This document shows positions 7,738-16,458 of a stretch of 64,000 bases of DNA, in pieces. Source of the stretch: Ramlibacter ginsenosidimutans (lineage in GTDB: Bacteria; Pseudomonadota; Gammaproteobacteria; Burkholderiales; Burkholderiaceae_C); assembly GCF_042678185.1 (NCBI RefSeq), contig NZ_JBHUDQ010000019.1, one strand, 5' to 3'. The notes below the pieces were generated by a model, which was given only the letters and a program-made list of their open reading frames with translations, did not search any database and was not told the DNA's origin. Position 1 is the first letter of the stretch. Each line of letters opens with the position of its first letter. The position numbers and the translations under genes are program-made.

Positions 7738-9159
7738 GTGAGCGTCAAGAAGAACACCGCATTGAACATCCTGGGTGCAGCGGCTCCGATGGCCGTGATG
7801 CTGGTCACGGTCCCGCTGTATGTGAAGATCCTGGGCGAAGCGCGCTATGGTGTTCTGTCGCTCGTATGGCTCGTGCTTGGGTACTTTTCTTTCCTCGAGC
7901 TCGGGCTGGGGAAGGCAACCGCGAACCAGCTCGCCAAGGCGGCGGAAGCGTCCGCCGAAGAACGTTCCGAAATCTTCTGGACGGCGGTGATCGTGAACCT
8001 AGCGATGGGAGCGGCGGGTGGCTGCGTGCTCTGGATCGCGGGCAGCACCGTGATCGACCGACTGCCCGGCCTCGCACCGCAGTTTCGGATGGAAAGCAGG
8101 GATGCACTTCCCTGGCTGGTCGCGACGTTCCCGCTAGCGCTCGTGTCGTCGGTGCTCAACGGGGCGCTGGAAGGCCGAAGCGAGTTTTTTATTCTCAATG
8201 TTCTTCAGGTCGCGACGAACACGATATTCCAGATCGCGCCGCTCGCGGTCGCGTACTGGTACTCGCCCGATCTCGGGTGGGTCATTCCGGCCGCGGTGCT
8301 GTCGCGCGCGGGAATGAACTTCTTTTTCCTCTTCGCGTGCTGGCGACGCGTGCCGCTTCAGGGCCGCCCCCGCGTGTCCCGGGCACGGCTCAAGTCCCTC
8401 TTTTCGTACGGGGGCTGGGTGGCGGTCACCGGGATTGCAGCGCCCCTACTGGAAACGGGCGAGCGAATGATTGTGGGCATGGTGCTCGGTCCGGCCGCGG
8501 TGACCCACTACACAATCCCGATGCAACTGGTCACCAAGGCGAAGGTCCTCCCCGGCGCGTTGTGCCGCGCACTGTTCCCGTCGCTGTCGTCCTCAAGTGC
8601 GGAGGAGAGTTCACGGCTCGCCGCCGAGTCGGCCTGCTCTCTCGCCTGGCTGCTCGCGCTCGGCTGTAGCATCGGCGCATTCGCACTGAAACCATTTCTG
8701 GCGCTCTGGATAAGCCCGGAGTTTTCGCGCACTGCTGCCCCGATCGGGGAGTTGCTGCTGCTTGGCGTTTGGGTGACTGGAGTCGCGCACGTCCCCTACT
8801 TCTACCTACAGGCGCGGGGCCGTCCCGACCTGATTGCGAAACTGCACATCATTGAACTACCTCTATACCTGTTGCTCGCCTGGACCGCTGCCGGCACGAC
8901 TGGCCTTACCGGGGTTGCGGCCGCCTGGGTCGCGCGCGGGATCATCGAATCCGCGGCGATGTTCCACTTGGCGGGAATGATCGAGCGCCGGTCTGTGCAG
9001 GTCGTCTGGGCGGGAATTACGGTCGCAACCGCATGTCTGTTGACGATGGCACTGGACCTGTCGTTAGCTTGGCGTGCGGCCACCATATGCCTGTGCTGTG
9101 GTTCCGCATTGCTCTCCGTATCAAAGCGAATCTTGCTAATTCGCCGGGCGACCGCATGA
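7738..9159 (+). CDS. Wzx-type polysaccharide flippase (GTG start)
   Basis: A 473-residue multipass membrane protein of the MOP/polysaccharide-synt superfamily, about 12 to 14 hydrophobic helices. The N-terminal NTALNILGAAAP...YVKILGEARYGVLSL is typical of oligosaccharide flippases, including the early LGxxxYG motif. Its role is to move undecaprenyl-linked repeat units across the inner membrane. The GTG at 7738 was chosen because GAAGAAGG stands 6-13 bases upstream and the hydrophobic domain begins directly after. The frame is open upstream, but that part overlaps the previous gene. It is followed by a 133-base gap before the wzy-like gene, the largest gap in locus A. Confidence 0.87.
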   Translation: MSVKKNTALNILGAAAPMAVMLVTVPLYVKILGEARYGVLSLVWLVLGYFSFLELGLGKATANQLAKAAEASAEERSEIFWTAVIVNLAMGAAGGCVLWIAGSTVIDRLPGLAPQFRMESRDALPWLVATFPLALVSSVLNGALEGRSEFFILNVLQVATNTIFQIAPLAVAYWYSPDLGWVIPAAVLSRAGMNFFFLFACWRRVPLQGRPRVSRARLKSLFSYGGWVAVTGIAAPLLETGERMIVGMVLGPAAVTHYTIPMQLVTKAKVLPGALCRALFPSLSSSSAEESSRLAAESACSLAWLLALGCSIGAFALKPFLALWISPEFSRTAAPIGELLLLGVWVTGVAHVPYFYLQARGRPDLIAKLHIIELPLYLLLAWTAAGTTGLTGVAAAWVARGIIESAAMFHLAGMIERRSVQVVWAGITVATACLLTMALDLSLAWRAATICLCCGSALLSVSKRILLIRRATA

Positions 9160-9245
9160 CTGTCAGAGCCGACTTGTCATCTGCGGTTGCTCGACGCCCG
9201 AAGCCGCCGCGCCCACGGTGCTCGCGCAACCGGCTGCTCGCCCAC

Positions 9246-9275
9246 TTGACTCAGCCGATCTTGCGGTACTGGTAT
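9246..9275 (+). promoter_or_regulatory. Weak internal promoter candidate before the wzy-like gene
   Basis: TTGACT (9246-9251), an 18-base spacer and TGGTAT (9270-9275) lie in the only sizeable gap of locus A, just before a good ribosome site (AGGAG at 9283-9287). The -10 match is poor, so this is tentative. Confidence 0.3.
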
Positions 9276-9292
9276 GAGGCAGAGGAGTAGCT

Positions 9293-10543
9293 ATGGTTCG
9301 CGTGCGTCCCATCACCCTCTTCTGCCTAATTGCAATTCCGAGTCTGTTCATCAGCAGTTTGTCCGAGCTTTTCCCGGCGTTGGTACTTCCGAGTTCCGTT
9401 CGAATGGCCTTGGTATGTATTGCCGCCCTAAGCATGCCTTTGGGTAGTCGCAGAACATCTGGTCCGGGCGGTGTGCTTTACCCCCTAGCTTGTTTTGCAT
9501 TTTTTGGACTCGCATCCGTGCTTTGGAGCATTGACCCCAGCATAAGTCTTGAACGCGCCTTCCTAAATATTGCTGCCGTCGGCGTTCTGTGGGTGTTCTC
9601 GAAGTGTGCCTCCGCAGAGGATCAACTTCGAGTCATCTTGGCATTCTCCGCAGCATGCATCATTGTCGTCATCCTTGCGAGCCTCCCCGCATACGTCGGG
9701 CAACCTGCATCAGCGTACTTCCAAGGCAACTTTCGCGGTTATTTCTCCAACTCTAATAGCCTCGCGCACTATGCTGCCTTCGCAACGCCACTGTGTTGCG
9801 CGGGATTATTGCAGCGCTCAAGAAGGATTCGGGGAGTGGCGCTACTCACTCTGGTCTACCTTGTGTACGTGCTACTGGACTCCAGGTCGCGTGCGGCGTT
9901 TGCGGCTGTGCTACTGAGTTCACTGATCGTATTTTTTGGGTCGCGACGGCGAGTGATTACTCCGATGAACCTGCTGATCCTCGCCCCCGGAATCGCGTTC
10001 GCTCTCTACGTCTTTGTTCAATTTGCGACGAACAAGTACGAGGGCGTCGACACCGTCGGGACACGTCTTTACTTGTGGCAAATCCACTTGGACGCAATAA
10101 CACAACGACCGCAGCTTGGCTGGGGCATTGGCATCAACCCAGTGGACTTCAAGCTCTACACCGCGCCGGGCTACAACTATCTCGCGGATACCGAGAAGGG
10201 CAGTTCCTATATCAGCCTTCCCGAGGAACTGGGACTCTGGTTTGCCATTCCCTTCTTCCTCATTCTTCTTCCGCAGCTTGCCCAAAGACTCTACGCTGCT
10301 TACGTGCATGGCCACAAATATGCGAACGCCGCAATGCGCTTGGTCCCGGCGGGTTTGGTTCTTGGCAGCTTAGTGCACGCCTCCTTCGAATCATGGCTGT
10401 TCTCGTTCGGAAATCCGCTCGCGTTCTCGTTTTGGATGTCTTGTATCTACCTAGCATCGCATGCGACACCCTCCAGACCTAACTTGAGGCGGGCTTCGCC
10501 TTCGAAGCGCAAGGAGCTCATCAGAGCTGTGGATGTGGGATGA
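9293..10543 (+). CDS. O-antigen polymerase/ligase (Wzy/WaaL superfamily)
   Basis: A 416-residue membrane protein with about 10 to 12 hydrophobic helices and a large periplasmic loop near residues 240-310. It contains the Wzy_C-type features FSNSNSLAHYAAF, LLDSRSRAAFAAVL and GWGIGIN. It either polymerises the lipid-linked repeat units flipped by the upstream Wzx or transfers glycan to an acceptor; sequence alone cannot separate polymerase from ligase, but in this gene order polymerase is likelier. Codon use is markedly more AT-rich than in neighbours, which points to recent acquisition of this stretch. AGGAG stands 5 bases before the ATG. Confidence 0.8.
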   Translation: MVRVRPITLFCLIAIPSLFISSLSELFPALVLPSSVRMALVCIAALSMPLGSRRTSGPGGVLYPLACFAFFGLASVLWSIDPSISLERAFLNIAAVGVLWVFSKCASAEDQLRVILAFSAACIIVVILASLPAYVGQPASAYFQGNFRGYFSNSNSLAHYAAFATPLCCAGLLQRSRRIRGVALLTLVYLVYVLLDSRSRAAFAAVLLSSLIVFFGSRRRVITPMNLLILAPGIAFALYVFVQFATNKYEGVDTVGTRLYLWQIHLDAITQRPQLGWGIGINPVDFKLYTAPGYNYLADTEKGSSYISLPEELGLWFAIPFFLILLPQLAQRLYAAYVHGHKYANAAMRLVPAGLVLGSLVHASFESWLFSFGNPLAFSFWMSCIYLASHATPSRPNLRRASPSKRKELIRAVDVG

Positions 10544-10601
10544 GATGGTCTGCACGAACACTGGAGAACTACCACAGAAGCGGGCCGGGGTCTCCGAAAT
10601 C

Positions 10602-11666
10602 ATGGGTATGGGAATGCGCCCACCACGGATTTTCGCGGGCTTGCAAGCAATGCGATTTCTCGCCGCGGTCATGGTTGTCTGCACTCACGCGACGTTCTAT
10701 GTATCCACTCGGCTCTCCAATGGCTTCCCCGTTTGGGATTCGGGCACGCAGGGTGTGCCTTTGTTCTTCGTGATAAGCGGGTTTGTCATGACCCTCTCCA
10801 CCGCCTCGCTGCCGCGAGGAACTCTGGGCGCACGGAAATTTGTCGCATCCCGCCTGATCCGCATCGTTCCCCTTTATTGGGCGCTGAACTTGTTGAAGCT
10901 TGCGCAAATCCTGGCGCTCCCGGCGCTTGCCTTCGCTAAGCCGGATGTGTGGAACGTGGTGCTCTCGATGCTCTTCATCCCGAGTCGAAACGCGGAGGGC
11001 GCCGTCGAGGCCTTCTATGGTGTTGGCTGGACTCTCGACTTCGAGATGTTCTTCTACGCGGTCTTGGCCATTGCCTTGATGTTCCGGCGCATCCCCCTTT
11101 ACATGTTCATGGCTGCGGTCTTGATTCCCGCCGTGCTGGTCGCGCCGTATCGCCAGGAGCACTGGCCGGCGGTGACCTTCCTGCTGAATCCCCTTCTACT
11201 CGATTTCCTGTGGGGCGTTGCCATTGGCCATCTGTACCTTCGCGGAGTGAGGGTCTCGCCGCATGTGAGCCTCGTCTGTCTTGTGGTCGGCCTGACCATC
11301 GTGTTCGCGCTCCCCAAATTTCCGCTGCTTGGTTTGCAGTACGCGCTGGCGATTGGAGGCGCAGTCTTCCTCGAAGAGAAGTGGGGCCAGCGCGTTCCAC
11401 GTATCGCTGTCATCGGCGGGGACGCGTCCTATTCCCTTTATCTCGTGCACCCTATGGTTGGCGTTCTCGTTGCGGTCATTCTTCACCGCGCAGGCATCTC
11501 CACGCCTCTTGCGGCGATCTGCGCGATTCTCGTCGCGAGCACGTGTGCCGCGTACCTGACGTATGTGCTTTTTGAGCGGCCGATTACGGGGATGCTGCGG
11601 CGTCGCTTCACCGGCGGGCAGCTCACGCCGGCCGCGCTGCCAGCCCAAAGTCTCACGATGCACTGA
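10602..11666 (+). CDS. Acyltransferase 3 family membrane protein (OafA-like)
   Basis: A 354-residue polytopic inner-membrane protein. The N-terminus GLQAMRFLAAVMVVCTHAT carries the signature His of acyltransferase family 3; GVPLFFVISGFVMTL, the Arg-rich RLIRIVPLYW and DASYSLYLVHP follow, with about 10 membrane passes. It probably O-acetylates or otherwise acylates the locus A polysaccharide. The start is uncertain: ATGs at 10602, 10608 and 10614 are close together, and an in-frame ATG at 10533 would overlap the previous gene by 11 bases. I prefer 10602 because the family begins just before the GLxxxR motif. Lower GC than flanking genes, as in the preceding gene. Confidence 0.82.
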   Translation: MGMGMRPPRIFAGLQAMRFLAAVMVVCTHATFYVSTRLSNGFPVWDSGTQGVPLFFVISGFVMTLSTASLPRGTLGARKFVASRLIRIVPLYWALNLLKLAQILALPALAFAKPDVWNVVLSMLFIPSRNAEGAVEAFYGVGWTLDFEMFFYAVLAIALMFRRIPLYMFMAAVLIPAVLVAPYRQEHWPAVTFLLNPLLLDFLWGVAIGHLYLRGVRVSPHVSLVCLVVGLTIVFALPKFPLLGLQYALAIGGAVFLEEKWGQRVPRIAVIGGDASYSLYLVHPMVGVLVAVILHRAGISTPLAAICAILVASTCAAYLTYVLFERPITGMLRRRFTGGQLTPAALPAQSLTMH

Positions 11667-11671
11667 ATCGA

Positions 11672-12781
11672 ATGAAGGTATTCCACTTCATCTTGGGCAA
11701 GGCCAACAAGGATCGGGCCAATGGCGTGAACCAGGTCATTGCTGGTCTGGCGAAGTATTCAGCGCGAAACGGAGCGGAAGTTCGCGTGATCGGGAAGGCC
11801 GAAAGCGCGGACGCTGAAGGTGAGATCGTTCACAGGGACGGTTTCGATGTACGAGTCTATTCGCGCTGGAGCACGGCTTTGGCCGGCGCTGTGAAGGATG
11901 CCGTCCGATGGGCGGACGTGGTCCATCTCCACGGCACATACGCCCCCTGGAATTTCGGGGTGGCGGCGCTGTCTCGCAGCGTGCGCACGCCGCACATCAT
12001 CACGCTGCACGACGGCCTCGCGCCGGAACGTGCCGAACGTGGCAAGGTCAAGAAGCGTGCGTACGACGCCGTGATCCAAAGGCGCCACTTATCGACTGCT
12101 TCCGCAATCCACGTCCTCACGCAGGAAGAAGGCACGGACTTGCTTCGCTTCGCGCCCGTGAACCACGTCTTCTGCGTGCCCAACGGCATCGACCTGGAGG
12201 ACTATCCTCGCCAGCCGATTTTGCAAAGAACGGACCTGCGGCACATCGGCTATCTCGGTCGACTCTCTCCGGAGAAGAACCTGGACGCATTGTGCTCGGC
12301 ATTCGTGGCAGTCAATGGCGACCGCAAACTTCGCCTGCTGCTGGCCGGCCCCGTCAATCCGTATGGTGAGTCGCTCCGCACGCGCTATGGCCAGCATGGT
12401 GTTGAACTGGTCGGACCAAAGTACGGGACAGAGAAGACGCAGTTCATTCGCGACCTGGACTTGTTCGTGCATCCGTCGCTGTGCGATGTCTTCTCCATCG
12501 CGGCGATGGAGGTGCTCGCTCTCGGAACGCCGCTTCTGATCACCCGCACATCGAAGGTGTCGTATTTCGCGGACCGCTGCGCTTTCATGATGTGCGAGCC
12601 GACGTCGTACGGTCTCGCGGCCGGTCTTCGAGACGCATTGTCCCGCAAGGACCAATGGCCGGTAATTTCCGAGAACGGCATGAAGCTGATCTCGGAAACT
12701 TTGAACTGGGATGTTTCCGCCTCGAAGCTCCTGAACGAGTATGAGGCCGTGATCGCGAGGAATGATGAAGAAGGAGCTTAG
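11672..12781 (+). CDS. Glycosyltransferase family 4
   Basis: A 369-residue cytoplasmic or membrane-associated GT-B enzyme. The N-terminal domain has HFILGKANKDRANGVNQVI (acceptor side) and VHLHGTYAPWNFG. The C-terminal domain has the nucleotide-sugar site: HIGYLGRLSPEKNLD, LLLAGP and FVHPSLCDVFSIAAMEVLALGTPLL, the E-x7-E-like motif region of GT4. It adds one sugar to the lipid-linked repeat unit; donor and acceptor are unknown. It starts 5 bases after the acyltransferase stop and overlaps the next gene by 20 bases. Confidence 0.83.
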   Translation: MKVFHFILGKANKDRANGVNQVIAGLAKYSARNGAEVRVIGKAESADAEGEIVHRDGFDVRVYSRWSTALAGAVKDAVRWADVVHLHGTYAPWNFGVAALSRSVRTPHIITLHDGLAPERAERGKVKKRAYDAVIQRRHLSTASAIHVLTQEEGTDLLRFAPVNHVFCVPNGIDLEDYPRQPILQRTDLRHIGYLGRLSPEKNLDALCSAFVAVNGDRKLRLLLAGPVNPYGESLRTRYGQHGVELVGPKYGTEKTQFIRDLDLFVHPSLCDVFSIAAMEVLALGTPLLITRTSKVSYFADRCAFMMCEPTSYGLAAGLRDALSRKDQWPVISENGMKLISETLNWDVSASKLLNEYEAVIARNDEEGA

Positions 12782-14072
12782 TGCGCTCGTGACGGGCAGC
12801 GTTTCGGCGGTGATGCCGGTGCTCGGGTTGCGAGGTACAGACGATTTCGCCCGGGTGGGCGGAGATCTGGATTTCATAGTTCCGGCCGGACATGCGGTGG
12901 AGGCGTGCCGGACTGCAGCCCGCGCGGCGACGGACGCTGGCTGGTACTTGCTCTTCTTCCGCGATATTGGTTACCTCGCGCAGATCGTCTTGGTGCGCCC
13001 CTCGGACACCGGCGAGGACCACGCCATTAAGGTCGACTTCTTTGACGGACTGCGCTGGTACGGAATCGGACGCGACGACGCAGGGCGCACTCTCCTTGAG
13101 CAGACCGCCTCGATGCGAGGAGACCCGAAGGTAGTCGGTGCAGTCAGCTTCTTTCAGAAAACGATGACGGTCGGCCGGTGCTCGGAACGCGACTGGGCTC
13201 GGGTTCAGGCGACCGGCGCCGACAAACCATATTTGTTAGCGGTCGCAAGCAACTGTGGCCTGCCGCTCACCGCTGAACAACTCGGCACACGAGGGCCAAG
13301 TGGTCTTGCGAAGTGGAAGCTCCGCGCCGCATCCGGCGGGGCGCAAGGTCCGCTGTCTGCGCTCTCGTGGTTCCTTTCGGCTGCCGGCGCGCACCTTCGC
13401 TTCAAGTCCGGAATGGGCACGCACGCGGGCCTTGTGGTGGCCGTGTCCGGCTTGGACGGATCCGGCAAGAGCACGCTCGTCGGCCGTTTGATGACCACAT
13501 TCAGGACGGCAGGCGGCATTCAGCCCCAGGAACTGCACCTCCTGCCCTCGTGGATCCCGATGCCACACCAGATTCTGCGGCGAAAGAAGACTGCGACCGC
13601 GTATCACAAGCCTTACTCCGAGCCGCCTGTGACATCGAGGTCAAGTGCGCTCCTGCGTCTCGGTTTCTATGGTCTTGCGTTCGCCCTTGCGCGGGCCGCG
13701 CTGGCTTGGCAGACGCTTCGGGGCGCCGTGGTCGTTTCCGATCGGAGCTTCTTCGACTTTGCATCGGATCTGAGTCGCGCACGGATTCCTCACGCCCAAT
13801 TGCCCGACTGGCTTTTGCGGGTTCTTGTCCCGAAAGGGGTGCTTTGTTTTGTCGATGCTTCGCCAGACTGCGTTGTCCAGCGTAAGGGTGAACTGACCTT
13901 GGAGAACGCGACGCGGATTCGCGCAGGCTATCTCCGCACAGCGGAACTGAGCCAAGCAGTGGTTCTGGACGGGAACGCGAGCGCGACGGAAGTGTTCAAG
14001 CAACTGCTTGCTCACGTCTCGGCGGAATACCTGCGCAGGCTGGATGGGGCCACAGGCCAAGGCAGGCGATGA
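12762..14072 (+). CDS. Nucleotidyltransferase-like / thymidylate-kinase-like P-loop fusion
   Basis: A 436-residue two-part protein. Residues ~1-130 look like a nucleotidyltransferase fold: GGDLDFIV at 33-40 resembles the GSDLDL catalytic motif, and a further acidic pair lies in IKVDFFDG near 87. Residues ~225-430 are a thymidylate-kinase-like P-loop NTPase, with Walker A GLDGSGKST at 230-238, a VVVSDRSFFDF segment like the DRY motif, and a basic lid-like RIRAGYLR. Similar fusions occur in polysaccharide clusters, but their substrate is not established to my knowledge. dTMP synthesis is an unlikely role. It overlaps the genes on both sides, so it belongs to the same translation-coupled operon. 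It could phosphorylate a glycan, lipid carrier or nucleotide-sugar precursor. Confidence 0.65.
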   Translation: MMKKELSALVTGSVSAVMPVLGLRGTDDFARVGGDLDFIVPAGHAVEACRTAARAATDAGWYLLFFRDIGYLAQIVLVRPSDTGEDHAIKVDFFDGLRWYGIGRDDAGRTLLEQTASMRGDPKVVGAVSFFQKTMTVGRCSERDWARVQATGADKPYLLAVASNCGLPLTAEQLGTRGPSGLAKWKLRAASGGAQGPLSALSWFLSAAGAHLRFKSGMGTHAGLVVAVSGLDGSGKSTLVGRLMTTFRTAGGIQPQELHLLPSWIPMPHQILRRKKTATAYHKPYSEPPVTSRSSALLRLGFYGLAFALARAALAWQTLRGAVVVSDRSFFDFASDLSRARIPHAQLPDWLLRVLVPKGVLCFVDASPDCVVQRKGELTLENATRIRAGYLRTAELSQAVVLDGNASATEVFKQLLAHVSAEYLRRLDGATGQGRR

Positions 14073-15349
14073 CTTTGGACGCCGCCCAAAGCTCACAATC
14101 CAGGAACGGCAGGAGGCGCTTGCTGATATCCGCCTATGGCTGCGAGCCGGGTAAGGGCTCGGAGCAGGGCGTCGGATGGCACTGGACCATGCAGCTCGCT
14201 CACGACAGCGAGCTCGTCGTCCTCACCCGCAGCAACAATGAAGAGGCTATTCGTGGCGCATTGCCGCCCGAAGTCGCCGATAACGTGCGCTTTGAGTTCT
14301 ACGACCTCCCTGCAGCCGCACGGAAGCTGAAGCGCAAGGAAAGGGGGCTCTACTTCTTCTACCTCTTCTGGCAGTGGGGTGCGTACCGCCGTGCACGCGT
14401 CCTCGCTCGCCAGTCGCGATTCGACTACGCCATGCATCTCACATTCGGCAGCATCTGGATGCCGACGTTCATGCATCTGCTGCCCATTCCCTTCATTTGG
14501 GGGCCGGTTGGCGGCGGAGAGGGGGTCCCCTTCGCACTCATTCGGACCTTGTCCGTCAAGGGCCGCGCGTCTCAGTACCTCCGCTATTTTTTGATTGCGA
14601 CCATCGGGTTAAATCCACTGTTGATGGGGGTGATTCGCCGGGCACGGCTGATCCTGGCGCGCACCGACGAGACGGCTCGCCTGATTCCTGATGCTTACTC
14701 GGAGAAGGTACGCGTGGTGCTTGAGACCTCGATGGCGGACGATATTCTTGCTTCTACCATGCGCACAGAGGCCCGCAGCAATGCCCCTGACCTACGCGTT
14801 ATCTATACCGGGCGGCTCATTCCTCTAAAGAACCTCGCGCTTGGTATTCGCGCCGTAGCAATGGCCCGCCGACATGGGGCAGGCGTCCGCCTGACCGTCG
14901 TGGGCGATGGACCGCTCCGGAAGAGCCTTGAGAAACTCGCCCACGACGAAGGCATTGCGGAATTCGTGGACTTCCTCGGGAATATGCCGCAGGCCGATGT
15001 GTTGGCAAGCCTCCGCGAGAGCGACGCCTACCTTTTCCCTAGCCTAAAGGAAGGCGGCGTGTGGTCGCTCATGGAAGCGATGGCAGCCAGTCTTCCGGTC
15101 GTTTGCGTCGATGGATCCGGAATGAGTGTCATCACGGATGAAACTTGCGCGATTCGCGTCGTGCCCACTTCAGAGGAGGCCATGATGCAGGGCTTTGTCG
15201 ACGCCCTCCTCCGTTTGGCGGAATCGCCGCAACTCCGAATTCAGCTCGGGACGAACGGCCGCCGGAGGATCGAGGAGCAGTTCCGATGGGAGCACAAGCG
15301 GCAGTTCATGGCCGCTGTGTTTCGGGATATCGAACACGTCGCCGAATGA
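14069..15349 (+). CDS. Glycosyltransferase family 4
   Basis: A 426-residue GT-B glycosyltransferase. The N-terminus has RLLISAYGCEPGKGSEQG, a glycine-rich acceptor-domain loop seen in a distinct GT4 subgroup of Burkholderiales. The C-terminal half carries VIYTGRLIPLKNL, LTVVGDGPLRKSLEKLA and YLFPSLKEGGVWSLMEAMA, with the donor-binding acidic motif. Predicted to extend the locus A repeat unit at the cytoplasmic face. ATGA overlaps join it to the kinase fusion before it and to the glycosyltransferase after it. Confidence 0.83.
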   Translation: MTLDAAQSSQSRNGRRRLLISAYGCEPGKGSEQGVGWHWTMQLAHDSELVVLTRSNNEEAIRGALPPEVADNVRFEFYDLPAAARKLKRKERGLYFFYLFWQWGAYRRARVLARQSRFDYAMHLTFGSIWMPTFMHLLPIPFIWGPVGGGEGVPFALIRTLSVKGRASQYLRYFLIATIGLNPLLMGVIRRARLILARTDETARLIPDAYSEKVRVVLETSMADDILASTMRTEARSNAPDLRVIYTGRLIPLKNLALGIRAVAMARRHGAGVRLTVVGDGPLRKSLEKLAHDEGIAEFVDFLGNMPQADVLASLRESDAYLFPSLKEGGVWSLMEAMAASLPVVCVDGSGMSVITDETCAIRVVPTSEEAMMQGFVDALLRLAESPQLRIQLGTNGRRRIEEQFRWEHKRQFMAAVFRDIEHVAE

Positions 15350-16458
15350 TCGTCTTCGCGCATCTGCTGAACGACCGGTCTGGAAGCCCCAAGGTACTGG
15401 CGGAGGCTATTGAGGGCCTGTCCTCTGCCGGCCAGCCCACCGCCCTCTTCGTAGGAAGCGACGGCTCGGGATGTCTCGACGACGTGGGCGTGCCCACCAC
15501 CCGTTACTGGTACCGTCGTGGTGCGCACAGACTGACCACACTCTTTGCATACGTGGCGAGCCAGCTCGCGCTGTTCGGCAAATTGCTGCTCTCGCGCGGC
15601 ATCCCAAAGGACGCGATCGTTTATGCCAACACCTTGCTTCCGTTCGGAGCGGCCGTGTACGGCCGGCTCACCGGCAGGAAGGTGGTGTATCACTTGCACG
15701 AGGTATCGCTCACGCCGTGGCCGCTCCAGTGGTTCTTGACAACGGTCGCGCGCTGGACTGCTGCACATCTCATCTACGTATCGGAATTTCACCGACACTG
15801 CCTACCGATTCCGGGTGTGCCGGCCACTACCGTGTTCAACGCGCTCGACCCGGCGTTCGTGAAAAAGGGGAAGCAGGCTCATTACCGCCATCGTCGCGAT
15901 GGTGCGTTCCGGGTGCTCATGCTCGCTTCGCTGCGGGACTACAAAGGGATTCCCGAGTTCATCGAATTGGCACGTCGCGTTTCCGAACGCGAGGACATCA
16001 ACTTTGACCTCATTGCGAACGACGATGAAGAAGCGGTGGTGCGGTATTTCGCCAGTCGGAAGGTCCCGGGGAATGTCACTGTCCATGCACGTACGAGCGA
16101 CCTTACGCCCTGGTACGCGAAGGCCAGCCTCGTAATCAACCTCTCTAGGCCTGACCAGTGGATCGAGACCTTTGGGCTCACCTTGCTGGAAGCCATGGTT
16201 TTCGGCGTGCCGGTGATTGCACCTCCGGTGGGGGGGCCCTGCGAGTTGATATCCGACGGACGCGAAGGTTTTCTCCTAGATTGCCGGCGAATGGACGAGC
16301 TTGTCACCAGAGTGCTCGGACTTGCTGACGACGAACCCCTTTCGAGACGCCTCTCCGAGGCGGCGCGACACCGGGCATTAAATTTCTCGCGAGCAGCATT
16401 CGTCGCCGGCCTGCGCGAGGCGCTAGAACTCGACACTCCCCATCGGAAGCAATCTTGA
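15346..16458 (+). CDS. Glycosyltransferase family 4
   Basis: A 370-residue GT-B enzyme starting at an ATG that shares ATGA with the stop of the preceding gene. The longer upstream reading frame is ignored because it lies inside that gene. Features are FAHLLNDRSGSPKVL (N-terminal loop), VVYHLHEVSL, VLMLASLRDYKGIPEFIELA, and the donor-site segment IETFGLTLLEAMVFGVPVIAPPVGGP. It transfers one sugar to the growing repeat unit; the linkage is unknown. Third of four GT-B genes in locus A. Confidence 0.83.
   Translation: MIVFAHLLNDRSGSPKVLAEAIEGLSSAGQPTALFVGSDGSGCLDDVGVPTTRYWYRRGAHRLTTLFAYVASQLALFGKLLLSRGIPKDAIVYANTLLPFGAAVYGRLTGRKVVYHLHEVSLTPWPLQWFLTTVARWTAAHLIYVSEFHRHCLPIPGVPATTVFNALDPAFVKKGKQAHYRHRRDGAFRVLMLASLRDYKGIPEFIELARRVSEREDINFDLIANDDEEAVVRYFASRKVPGNVTVHARTSDLTPWYAKASLVINLSRPDQWIETFGLTLLEAMVFGVPVIAPPVGGPCELISDGREGFLLDCRRMDELVTRVLGLADDEPLSRRLSEAARHRALNFSRAAFVAGLREALELDTPHRKQS

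Noticed and set aside
9033..9290. Small gene between the wzx-like and wzy-like genes
   Set aside because: Mostly inside the wzx-like gene in another frame, no ribosome site or domain.
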